Origin: Trileptium ribeirensis
Lineage: Eukaryota > Nematoda > Enoplea > Enoplida > Thoracostomopsidae
DNA length: 64,000 bases
Reading direction: 5' to 3'
Assembly (NCBI GenBank): GCA_030248225.1
Contig: JASANE010019266.1
Coordinates: 102,084-166,083, forward strand
Part shown: in pieces, positions 24,613 through 35,255 of the stretch
Position numbering within the stretch: the first letter of the stretch is position 1
How the letters are laid out: each line of letters starts with the position of its first letter
The notes under the pieces: model-generated
What the model was told of the DNA's origin: nothing
Database searches by the model: none
Seen by the model: only the letters and a program-made list of their open reading frames with translations
Translations under genes and position numbers: made by a program

Positions 24613-25685
24613 AATGTTGGCAATTTCCGTTTGTCAACTGAAAAATAAACCACTCTGTATCGCCTCTGCTGTGGGAATAAAAATAAAATAAAAATGCCAT
24701 TATTTCTTCTAGAATTTACAAAATATATACACATTTATCCCTGTTATGTATTATATGTGCAGGCATACATGTCTTATATTTACTATATATAGCCGGATTA
24801 TTATGTAATGTACAATAATTGTTCTAAGTAGGAGATTTTTCCAAAATATATTTAGCTAACGATCGCGTTGTATCTAATGTTTGATAAATTTGTTTACATC
24901 GAATGGCCTTGCATGTCACTAAAAAGTGCTGGCGGATAACATGACACAGCAAAATATTGCACGCAAATATTGTTGATACTTTCTAGCCCACTGTTGCAAT
25001 AACTAATTCGTGCGTGAATGTCTACGCAACGTTATAATTGTAAGGAGTTAAACTAGCGCTGAAGTACATCTTGTGCTCTCTGTGCATTTACAAATTGTAG
25101 CATATACAGAAACATCTATGTATATGTATTACACCTAGGGGAATCATCAATGAGAAAAATGTTCCGCTGGGTCCGGTGGGGATTGTGACTTAAAGTTCTT
25201 TATTGCGTTCACGTATGCTCGAGCGACCTTTATAATATGGTGAAACAAAATGTATATATTTCGTTCGCGTGTTCAATACCTAATACCGAAATATTTTATA
25301 AATTGTGTCAATCAAAGGTTCATCTGATATCGAATCGGCAGTCATTTATTTTTCCGAAGTGTCAAGCTATATGTCTTTAATGCGGTTTAATGATTGCAAT
25401 CTAAGAAATGTATGAGAAATATATACGGTATGATATACGGAGAGTACATATATCATACGTTGTTAATGAATGTACATAGCACTTGTTTTGATGTGAAAAA
25501 ACTTTTTAATTACCAGTTTAATTAATTTATTGCAAAGTCATAGCCACCCACTTACACACTCTTACCCACTGTAATGTAATGTCATCGTCACGATTTTTTT
25601 TCCAAAGTTTCGCCGCGAAATTAATATCTAGTAGCTTGAAAGTTGGTAGATAAGTATATACACAGTATTAATGGTTGCTTGTATC
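24613..25685. other. AT-rich spacer inside the inverted repeat
   Basis: The sequence is AT-rich and low in open frames, with no feature I can support. Confidence 0.4.
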
Positions 25686-26747
25686 GGGGCGTTTAACTTA
25701 AGTCGTGTGCAAAATGACTCTCAGTTGTCAACAGTCTTATGAGGCGCACACGGTTTCCGCATATCGTGACTGGAAGCTTTTGCATGAACAGTCTGTCCTG
25801 ACTAAAATTTTGTCCAATAGAGTCTTCTGCGACTATAACTAAAACAAGCGCCAAAATTTGAATTTATTATCTTGGCGACTGTCAAGAATTGTACTTGTCC
25901 AAAATTTGAATCTTTACATTGTAGCGCTGCAAAAATTATAATTTCCTGCCTCGGCAGCTCTTAAAATTTTAAATTTTTATCGTTATAATATAAATCATAA
26001 CGTAAACCGTATAAATCAGCCCGCCAAGACACTATAGTCTGTCCTATGTAGTCAGCCTAGACCAGACAGATTATCCAGACAGCTACATAAGGCTGCAAGC
26101 AAAACACGTATAGCTAGCTCGTGCTCTAGCAACGTCCAATGAATCTACATTGATAGCCGGACAAGACTAATGCGGCATTTACGTTATAAGTTGCCCCCCC
26201 ACGTGGAAGTTTTGTCCACGTACAGCCTACGTAACAGCGTTAGCGATATAGTGTACAGAACACCAACATTATATTCTAAGCAATTATATATGGTGTTTCG
26301 GACACCATCAGCATAAATGTATGGTGTCTTGGACACTCTGAACTTCTAGCTAGGGTGATAAAAATCCTTTGGGAAGACGCATTGTTGTTTTTCCGTAGCA
26401 GGGAGTTTATACAGTGCACGCTCTGGCCATGCACTTCCTACGCAAAGCTTTAAACGGCATGGTTTATGGGATACAATCAATTAGCCTAAATAATTAGAAT
26501 TTTAACTTAGCTAATTTTCCCGCCTTTTTTAAACCACTGCTCAAACATAGGGTGTCGAAGACACCATAGTGTAATGAACACGATATCCGCGACACCATTA
26601 CCTGCGCTGCATAGTACGGTCCTTATGACTACCATGCACCATGGTATGGTCGTGATCACACAGGGACAAATCTTCCACTTGGCGGGCGTTTTATAACGTA
26701 AACGCCGCATAAGCCAGAATGCACTAAACTTATCGTAAACGAGTCAT
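25686..26747. repeat. Direct repeat copy 1 (interrupted by a MITE)
   Basis: The sequence from GGGGCGTT to AACGAGTCATA recurs at 27537-28096 in the same orientation. Shared blocks include TGTGCAAAATGACT, CAAGAATT...TTGTCCAAAATTTGAA and GACACTATAGTCTGTCCTAT. Copy 1 is interrupted at 26171-26709 by a MITE that is absent from copy 2. The pair may be the LTRs of a small non-autonomous element or two insertions of one dispersed repeat. Confidence 0.65.
26171..26709. mobile_element. 539-bp MITE with TAA target-site duplication
   Basis: The ends TGCGGCATTTACGTTATAA and TTATAACGTAAACGCCGCA are inverted repeats extending about 50 bp with mismatches. TAA flanks both ends (26168-26170 and 26710-26712). 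The uninterrupted sister repeat at 27.5-28.1 kb shows a single TAA at that point, which proves insertion. A 3-bp TWA duplication is typical of PIF/Harbinger elements. Internally there are several short palindromes of the form GGTGTC...GACACC. It encodes nothing and would depend on a transposase elsewhere. Confidence 0.8.
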
Positions 26748-27536
26748 ATAGTAAATCCGTATGTAAAGTACTTATATATCGACTGGTATGTTTTATGGTT
26801 GTGATCCCTAAGTACGAACAGATATTGAAGCTGTTGTATGGTATGTACGACGGTGGTTGTCTGTGGATGGCGATTTTGGGCTGCGGTGAACAGTCAAATA
26901 TTTTCAAACGTGATTGTTGGCCAAATACATTACTTCTCCTCCGGTCACTAGTAAATCGGCCAGTATCTACGCCGCATCATATTACGATAATCTCATATTC
27001 ACGGTGGTTGTTTAATTTCTACATGCGTATGTTGTGGACCCTGTATATCCGGAAGGTGTAAACTTTTATAAGAAACGATTGATGTGATCTCGGATTGTAA
27101 TGGTTCAATACGGCCGTGGTGGTTAATAGTGCTGTGGTTTATTGATTTAATATACTATAGACAACGTTAAAAAAATATTTCGTTAAATGATTGACTCCGA
27201 CTGGTATAAATGATTGCCGGATAACGAATGGTTGCTTTGATTAATTTGTTGTCAAATGATTGTTGTATACAATATGGATAACAAAGTTAGGAAAATAAAG
27301 GGGCATATTTTTGTGTGACGGAGGGGTAATGTAACGATGTATTGTCTTGGGAAACAAATTCCCTCACGTGCAGCCGGCGGACGTATTATGTCGTGAACTC
27401 CCAACACGATGGGTCGGAGCCCTTAAAACTTCACCTCACATGACCTAATTTGTTTCCCTTAACTATTTAATAATTTCGCACGGCATTGGCTAGACGGGAT
27501 AAAGTGACGTGGTTTACCCTGCTTTACTTAAATTAA
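26748..27536. other. Spacer between the direct repeats
   Basis: No recognised gene is present. A short inverted repeat pairs GGGAAACAAATT (about 27350) with AATTTGTTTCCC (about 27450). Confidence 0.4.
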
Positions 27537-28096
27537 TGGGGCGTTCCAGTTAAGCTGTGTGCAAAATGACTTTAAGTTGTCTAACAGTCTGTCGAATCGG
27601 ACAGCGTTTCCGTATATAGCTTTTCTAGACACCCGGACAACTAGAGGAGTCTTACGTGGCTGCACGGTATTGCATAGACAGTCTGCGCTGATTATTAATT
27701 TTGTCCGACGTAGTCTCCGTGACTATAGCTAAAACACGCGCCAAAACTTGAATTCCATACCTTTGAGTCTGTCAAGAATTTTAGTTGTCCAAAATTTGAA
27801 ACTTTCCACGATGTAGCATTGCCAAAATTTGAATTTTCCGCCCCGGCAATTGTTAAAATTTCAATTCTTACTGATATGAGGTAAATCTAAACATTAACCG
27901 CATAAATCAGTCCGCCAGGACACTATAGTCTGTCCTATATAGTCAGCCTAGGCTATAGAAATTATCCAGAGAGCTACATAAGACTGCAAAGAAAACAAGT
28001 ATAGCTAGCTCGTATAGCAATGTTCATTGAATCTACTTTGATAGCCGGACAAGACTAAGTCAGACTGGACTCAACTTATCGTAAACGAGTCATAAA
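27537..28096. repeat. Direct repeat copy 2 (uninterrupted)
   Basis: This is the sister of 25686-26747 without the MITE. It provides the empty site GACTAAGTCAGACTGG used to define the MITE ends. Confidence 0.65.
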
Positions 28097-28299
28097 ATGG
28101 TTTTTATTCATGTTCACGAATTTCAATTTTCGGCAGCCCAAACCTAACTCGAGACAAACCTAACCCATGAGCAACGTTACTGTTGAGACGTTTAGCTGCT
28201 TCGTCTTTATGTTTGTTGTTTATCATCTGTGTCAAGCATTTATTGTATATTATGTGCTTGGGCTGTTGATTATGAATGCATATACAAAATTATATGTAT

Positions 28300-29100
28300 T
28301 GTATATGTTTATTTCTATACGATTCTGTATATGCAATAACGGGACGCAGCGGCATGGCGCAACTTCCTAACACCATGCCCATACGACCCCGGCTATCGTA
28401 GCCTGAAGGGCGGACCGTGAATGCTAAAAATTTTAACGCTATTCTTGGTCAGACCAAGAAGCTACTTAGCTTAGCAGGCCGCAGGCGCGCTTCACGGGAT
28501 GGGTTCGGACCCCGCCCGATTGGTTGCGCACGTGTCTAGTTTCTGGTATGATTTCTGTTGTCCCCAGGTAGGCTAGCACCGACACCTGCTCACAGGTCAT
28601 GGAGCTTAGCCGTTATTCCCTATCTTAGACTCATCGGAACTTGCTTAGTTCGATTTAGTTGTGTTAAACGCGGGAATAAAAGATGAAAATTGCCCTAGAA
28701 AATTGAAACTCAAGTGGTTTTGCCTAGTTAAGATCCTGATATGCTCCGTGCTAGAGCATTGTAGCCTATGTGGCCCCCGCAGGGCTTCGACAAGCCCTGA
28801 GGTTTAATGTCGGAAGGTCAACGGCGTGGCCTGCTTTTCTTAATGAATCTGTGAACTTTTCGAGCGAGTGGGGAATGCCGGTTGAATTTGCTTGTCGACT
28901 CCTAAAACTTTTATTCCTCGGTTCAAATGATCGAACAAAAATGACAGAAGGCCATGCACGCCAGTGCTTGGGACATCCTCGCCTACAAGCTGTGGCGGGC
29001 AGTGCCTGCTCGTCCGAGCGGACAAACCAGCAGTTTACTATCGTCTCGGTATGAATTAAGATAGTACCCGGTGCCTATGATACAAAGTGTATTTACATAA
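28300..29100 (+). repeat. Right arm of a long inverted repeat
   Basis: It pairs with 23599-24612. Homology is strongest from 28345 to about 28830 and weaker beyond. The block GTAGCCTATGTGGCCCCC (near 28762) is matched in inverted orientation near 24155-24175. It includes the frame at 28770-29054, a decayed relic of the same unrecognised protein as the left arm. Confidence 0.6.
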
Positions 29101-29805
29101 TCAAGGTTTATTGTCGGCACGAGTGTTTCTTATCGGCTATCGAGGCGGATAAGAGAGTCAAGTCAGGGGAGCTTAGTAGTAACTCGCGACTGTCGCGTCG
29201 GTTCAATACTCTATAGGGTATAGGGCGTTAAAAGGAGAACAGGGGCGGAGCCTGCCGATAGCCGCCAGTTCGCGGACTAGGGGCGGTTATCCCTGCTTCG
29301 GCTCAATGGTGGCGACTCTCCAGCAATGGGGCGCGAAAAGCAGGGGCCCTAGAGTGCTTCGGAAAATGCTCCTTAAAGCGTGTCTCATAAAACGATGATC
29401 TCTTACACACGGTGACGGACATTAGGCGGGGTTAAGGGTAAAACAGCGACAAGGCTTGGCTATGCAAGCTCTACTCTGGCATCACCGAAACACGGTCTGG
29501 ATGGTACTCAAGAAAATATCGGCGAGATGACACTTCTGGGGTGCCGATTAACTTGTCCTAGCGATTCATTCGCGGTATTGGCTACAAGTTGATTCATTGT
29601 ATCGTCTCAGGTAACTTTGTCTACCACACAGTACGACTGACCGAAGAGGAAAACAAGAGAAGAGGGGGGTGGAATAATTCATCAGATTTTGGACGGTGGT
29701 GGGTGGTCGTAGCGTGAAAACAGCACGATGCGATCTCCTGGACAATTTTTGGGCGGCCCCCAGGGGCGAGCTTGGTTATTTAAATTCACGTGGATTCTGC
29801 GGTCT
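29101..29805. other. Intergenic DNA left of element B
   Basis: No recognisable gene is seen. It may include weak extension of the inverted-repeat arm. Element B LTR homology begins at 29806. Confidence 0.35.
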
Positions 29806-32800
29806 ATTTCAGAGCAGGCATGGTGGGGCCACGACACACAGGTAGTATGCGCCCTGCCGATCGATTACCCGATCTCACTTCCTAACCTTAGTGTCGTTTT
29901 AAACAACGGGGGCACTGGACTGTCGGCCTCTGACGCGTCTGCATCTTTTCTTTTCTCATTGGTTGTCGTTTCGTTGCCTCTCTCTATCGCCTATCTTATT
30001 TCCTTAATACACTGCAGTCTTGCAGTGTCACAACTGCACTGTTGTGCAATTGAGTTATGATCGACTTAATAGTCGATGCTCCTATATTCCTATGACTGAA
30101 TGGTAAGATCTGAGGATTCTGCAGCGGGATTGAATTCCCCGTGCAGGATCGAAACTGCTAAAGGACAAAAAGGAAAGAGAAACAGAAATGAAAACTAGAG
30201 CATGGTCATACGTAGTACATAGCCTAACGGGCAACTTAGGATAAATAGTGAAATCAAGCTAAACTCAACGATCAACTCGCTTCACAGAAACGTAGCCATT
30301 CAGGGGGAGCAAGTAGGGACCTTAATCGACTGATGTCAAACGACACTACGAGGCATGGGGCAGTGCTACTATTGATCAAACTTTCTAAGAAATTTCCTGT
30401 CACTGTTACATCTGGGGAAAATAAACCCCCATATTCCAGGCTATCTGGCTCAACTTCACTTACGAACTTCGGTCCGGGGCGGCGAGAGCCATGCCCCCTT
30501 CGCGAGACAAAGGATATCTACGCGGTCTTCCGAACGTCGACTCCAATCCAAACGACAAACCAACACGAGAGAGAAACCAAAATAAATTGAAAATACACGA
30601 AAGAACTGTGGAGCCGGTCAGTAAAGTCGACCAACCTCCGCGCTGCCGAAGTCAGACTGATTCGAAGAATCGACGCGTTGGTCGTAATGTCGACTTTCGG
30701 GCCTGTACTGCTGGATGGCGGTTTTGTCGCCAACCAATCATCGTCGGTCGTTCAACGCCCACTTTTCTTGGGTTTTAATTCGGTGTCCAATTGGGGACAC
30801 TTCCGGAATTTTGAAGTTGACAGCTACCGTAAGCCGTCATCGTCATTAGGGAGAGTCGGCTTTAGTCGAAATTTCCTACATCAAATTTGAACCCTCCGAG
30901 TACTCGGAGGTCAAACATCTGCGATTTTAGTCCACGTTTTCCCATGAAACTTGAGCTTTTAAGCCTCAACTTCCAGCAAATAGTGCCGGATGTTCGTTGA
31001 AATTCGAATCTTATTTACTCGATTTCCTGTCCCACATTGGTTGGCTCAACATCGTCGACTTCCGGGACACTCGATCTCCAACGATTTTTAATTTGTTTGC
31101 TTTTTTCCATTGTTCGGGCCGCCAACTTGTCGTCCCACGCAACGACCAGCAATCGGATGAAGCGCTAATTGTTCGGCGGCCCCATCTGCTGCGTCGCCTT
31201 TGTGGTTGCGACTTGCCGCCCATCCAATTAAGCTAAAAACAACGTGAGAAGTGACCCTGCTGCATGATTACCCCTCAGAACGTCGAGTGAAATCGCGTTT
31301 TTGGCGATTTCCGTTTTGCTTTCACGCCTCCCAAGGGGGGCGATGACAGGAACGCGCCCGTCTCGTGGCTGGATGTACAGCATGTTCTCAGGAACATCTA
31401 GCAGGGCCGGGGCCCTATTTCGGGATCTCAGAGACCCACAGGAGGGCCCTAAACACCCCGTCTTTTCCGAACGTCCATGTACAGTCCGTCCATAAAACTA
31501 TCAATTTTAACGAGTCTTAGTACGTGGTGTCCTCGTCCGTCCGTTTTTCATGTCCTTATATACGTATATACATATATATCTATTATACACACATATACAC
31601 ATATACTACGCACACTAGATATAACGGCGACCTGAACGACAGGGAGGTCGCGCAAGTGCACAACAGAAACACACATAACACGGCAACAATAACAACAACA
31701 AAAGCAACCGACCAAAGAAGTCGGTTAGAGAAAGCGAAAGAGACAGGACGAAAGGACAACGAGGGCACGAAGAGGCAGAGAAGGGGCGCGGATGGGAAAG
31801 CGGGACAAGGGGAATGCGTTGAGATTTTCGAGGGGCTGGGGTGAGATTCGGTCCTAGGCCAAAAAATGGGGCCGATTGATACCAAACACGAGGGGGGACG
31901 ACATAATAGCGGATCGGAACCCACCTATGGGTTCCGAGGTATATAAGCATGAGGAGCTTTAGCGGGCTCTCCTGCGTTAACGGTTGGGCAGAGCGACGCC
32001 CGCCGGGTATCGTTGGACTCGCCGTCGGGTGAATGAGGGTTGACACCCTGGCCCGAACGGCAGGGGTAAAAAGGGTGCTAAAATTGTCGCTACTAGAGAG
32101 AGTGGCCGCGATGGTAGGAGCGCTTGCGTTGGCCATCCCAAGTTATCGGGGCCACTGCCGTGGCCCGCCGGATATGTTTGGAGGCGTCTCGACGAGACCA
32201 ACACAATGAGGGGCGGTTCGCCCGTTTTGGAATTAAGAGAAATCTCAGGTGATTGGCGCCCACTATTGGTTGGCGGCAGAAATTGGGGCACCTTTGAGTG
32301 ACTACAGCGGGTCAGCGGAGAATCGGGCGGAGGTCTGGCGCACGTCGTTGGATTCGTGTAGTCACGATGAACAAAACGAGGGGTCGCATGCACCGGTTCA
32401 GAAATGGGGTGGGACGACGAGGATGTAAGAGGCTGGGGGCTTGCATCAGTCGTACGCTACAACGGGGTAACAGGAAACAGGGACGGTTTTACCTGAAATA
32501 TGCTCAGGGAGGAGCGTTCACGGTTGTGAGGGAAGGCACAGGGGCCTTGTAATCATACGCAGTCGGCTAAGAGGCACACACACATATATAGATAGTATGT
32601 TATAAGTATATGGAAAGTAATAGTCCTGTTTCTGTCTTGACAATCCAACTTGGTGTGAGCAGCGATTATCTTTGTACTTTACGAGCGAGGTTCTGGCATT
32701 GTCCGGTACGATTTGATTTCCAACAATAGTCCTCACAATGCTCTATCGACATGCTCCGGTTATTTTCCCGGATCATGGTACACTAGACGGTTACGGGTCG

Positions 32801-33517
32801 CCAAATTAACCAGACGTCCGTCGTCCTTTGTAACCTCGAAAGCTACCGTACGTGTAATTCCAGCTTGTTGCGACTTGTTGTTTCATGTGACCATTGCTTA
32901 GTATACAGCTAAAACTAGGTAAGCTTGATGTTTTCAATTTCTATCTCTACAAACTTGTTAATTTGAGCGTGCAGCCAGGGGCCTCTTATTCCCGGACGGT
33001 CCTAACCGTCAAAGCCTTAACGTGTAGTGACGACTGATTGGGTTCTGCGTGATTCGCTTTTTCCATCGGTACGGGGCTCCATGTCCAGCTTCACAAATCG
33101 GTTACCACAGCTTAATTCTCACTATTTCGTCCGAACCGTAACACTCGTCCCGGTAATCAGACAATAACTCAACAAATAAAGATACAAAGGCTAATCAAAT
33201 TGTAGCATATAGCATTACCTGACAAAAACGGATCAAATTATAGCAAACGGCATTAATCACATGATAAAAACGGATAAAATTATAGCATACGGCATTATAC
33301 GGCATCAAATGATAAAAACGAACCAAATTATAGCATACGACATCATACGACAAAAACAAAGGATAAAAAGTTGGCATAATTACGCAAACAATGTTACCCT
33401 AAGTCCACGGCACCAGAGCCTTCCTATCCCCCCAAATGAGTTCCTTGGTGTTCCTGAATAATTTTGAAACTGAAATAATGGAAAATACGCGTAGCTGGTC
33501 GGAACGGTCCTGTTACA
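29806..33517 (-). repeat. 3' LTR of element B
   Basis: On the coding strand it starts TGTAACAGGACCG right after a purine run and ends near CTGCTCTGAAAT. It matches 53589-59235 with high similarity in most blocks. It lacks about 1.07 kb present in the 5' LTR (54077-55150) and the MITE at 55277-56039. It contains a ~42-bp minisatellite. The middle is homologous to the element A LTR. Confidence 0.85.
33196..33377 (-). repeat. LTR minisatellite, ~42-bp units, 3' LTR copy
   Basis: About four units contain ATCAAATTATAGCATACGGC or close variants followed by GATAAAAACG. The 5' LTR carries more units (58830-59090), so the array changed length after insertion or during reverse transcription. Confidence 0.75.
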
Positions 33518-33523
33518 TCTCCT
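33518..33523 (-). promoter_or_regulatory. Candidate polypurine tract
   Basis: The coding-strand AGGAGA, preceded by an A-rich stretch, lies immediately before the TGTAAC start of the 3' LTR. That is where plus-strand DNA priming occurs in LTR elements. It is short, so only moderately supported. Confidence 0.45.
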
Positions 33524-34214
33524 ATATTTCTAAATGGAAATTTTCGGACTTAATTATACGGGTGGCGAACAATTTTCTTTTGCCTGAGATCCGTCGGCGA
33601 TGAAATTCTGACCTATACTGAGGTCTCATCACTTAAGACATCTCCAAAAAATAACCAAGCTTATCGCAGAAGTGGTAGCAGAACGCATTCGCTGCTTGGT
33701 AAATTTTTTGTCTAATATTTGAAACGAGGCACGTAAGTTATTCGCGAGGTCTCGGCCTGGTCATGCTAAATGGTCAATATTTCGTTTATGAAGGACCAGC
33801 GGTCACTACATGATTTGTGATTTATCGTAACCCTCGTCTGACGAACCCTGTAAATCCAACCCAGTCCTCCTCCTATATTTTTGAGGAAAAAAATGACTTT
33901 TCGCTTGGGATTGAAAGATCCGCTTCTGTGTCGCTGTGTGCTTATTTGGCCACATTGTCCGTAAATTAGTAGGCCCCAGTGACAAGTAATAAAGTGATGC
34001 AAAGATATCAATCGATTTAAACATGACATAGTATAACACACATATATATAGTACAGTCATGTAGGTCTCCAAGGTACGGAGTCCTTGAGCTATCCTAGGT
34101 TGTCCTTCAGTCAAGTGCTTTCGTTAACATTCCGTGACCAAAATTGATAATGCAAGCTAGGCCCAATTTTCTTTTAAGTGAGCCCCCTTCGCGCTATGAT
34201 GTTTGTCGTTCCAC
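33524..34214 (-). other. 3' untranslated region of element B
   Basis: About 690 bp lies between the accessory ORF stop and the 3' LTR. Small open frames here have no counterpart in element A, which has lost the equivalent stretch. Confidence 0.5.
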
Positions 34215-34765
34215 TCACTGGCGAAGGAAGCCAATATATGGTTCCGTCAATTGAGGTTCAGCAGGTGGGTTCTCGCTGGGGCCTGTTTCCCATGCACCTG
34301 GTTCCAATAGTTCCTGCGGATAATGGGGCATCACGGACTTCTCTGCTCGGTCCGGAAATTGACACTTAATGTCTTGTAGCAGGCGCATGAATTCCTTGGA
34401 CCACGCGTTCACGTCGTCCTGTCCAATGTGCCAAGCTGGTGGAGGCGGCGCTATAACTGCTCGAGCTCCATCGCTCAATAAGTAGTCAAATGAACAGATG
34501 TGTCGTCGTACACGGCGCATGAATTTGCTCGGCGTGTCCAGGAGACGACCTCCATGCGGTTTAGATCGCAGTGCGGATTTTGTATCCGCCAAGAATAACA
34601 ATGGTTCTGGTTTGTGGCGTTGTAATACATGTCGCCATCCGAACCAAAAACTGCATGGTGGCCCCTGGCCAGGCCATGGCGAACTACCACTTTGAGGCGG
34701 CGATGTTAACCAGCGGTGCTGCCAGCGAATCACCGAGAATAAGCACTGTCGGCCATGTGACTGTG
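34215..34765 (-). pseudogene. Element B GDSL/SGNH hydrolase-like region
   Basis: The block order is WPTVLILGDSL (GDSL codons 34723-34734), WPGATMQFL, TIVILGGYK (about 34579-34593), a conserved helix, then DGARAVIAPPPP (about 34440-34475). GDSL followed by PGAT, a hydrophobic strand ending GG, and a strand ending in PP is the pattern of SGNH esterases, including those in some LINE ORF1 proteins. The usual Asn-Asp after GG is Tyr-Lys and a final D-x-x-H is not obvious. The fold may therefore be retained without standard chemistry, or the match may be chance. A TAG separates GDSL from PGAT, and a one-base insertion follows GGYK. Confidence 0.4.
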
Positions 34766-34770
34766 CCATG

Positions 34771-35255
34771 ACGGAGGAGGGTACGTATTTCCTCCAGTAG
34801 ATGGCCCATCACATTATGGCACTGACGGGGTCGTCGGCCGACAGTGACTTCTTCTGGTCCGAGGCCAATTCCCCAGAACGAGTCCGAACGGTTTGCCTCA
34901 AGCAATTGAGCGTGCCCGGTGGCGAGTAGGACATTTCGGAACTTCGGGATCTTGAACTTCTCCAGGAGAACCGTTCGCATGAGGTGCGGGAGGAAAGGGC
35001 GAAGGCGTCCGTTGTTTCTGAATCGTGGAATTTTTGTTTGTTCCTTCGGGAGATGGCTTTAATGTCTCGCGCTCCCATCTTTATGTCGGATATATCTTGC
35101 CTTGCTTGCTCCTCGTCGAATAAATAGGTGACGAGAAGCTGGTATCCTTGCTCCGTTGAAGTGTATTCTATTGGCTACTGTTTGATGGTTTGGCCCAACG
35201 GAGCCATTTTTAATAATTCGGGCCATCGCGTGCCTTTCGAAAGGAATGGTGTAAA
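34771..35255 (-). pseudogene. Element B NADAR (YbiA-like) domain
   Basis: About 160 codons carry the NADAR motif series. It starts with FLSKGTRWPEL and MAPLG. YTSTEQGYQ follows, with the Glu codon at 35151-35153 matching the S-x-E-H-x-Y-Q block, then FDEEQA and GARDIKAISRRNKQKF. Next are KFKIPKFRN and LLATGHAQLLEANRSDSFWG, followed by IGL and CHNVMGHLLEEIR. The LLATG...LxEA...WGIGL...N..G..L...R series is highly characteristic. The family removes ADP-ribose or related groups by N-glycosidic cleavage. Breaks are a TAG at 35175-35177 and one frameshift between 34980 and 35030. Its place after integrase, fused to a GDSL-like region, suggests an accessory function, perhaps against host ADP-ribosylation (inference). 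Confidence 0.7.

Noticed and set aside
31524..32552. Frames of 85-170 codons in the element B LTR, repeated near 57215-58188
   Set aside because: They are in LTR sequence and present on both strands, with no recognised domain. Their repetition reflects the LTR pair, not gene conservation.
33195..33377. CRISPR-like regular repeat array
   Set aside because: Units are contiguous and diverged without unique spacers, in an LTR of a eukaryotic element; a minisatellite.
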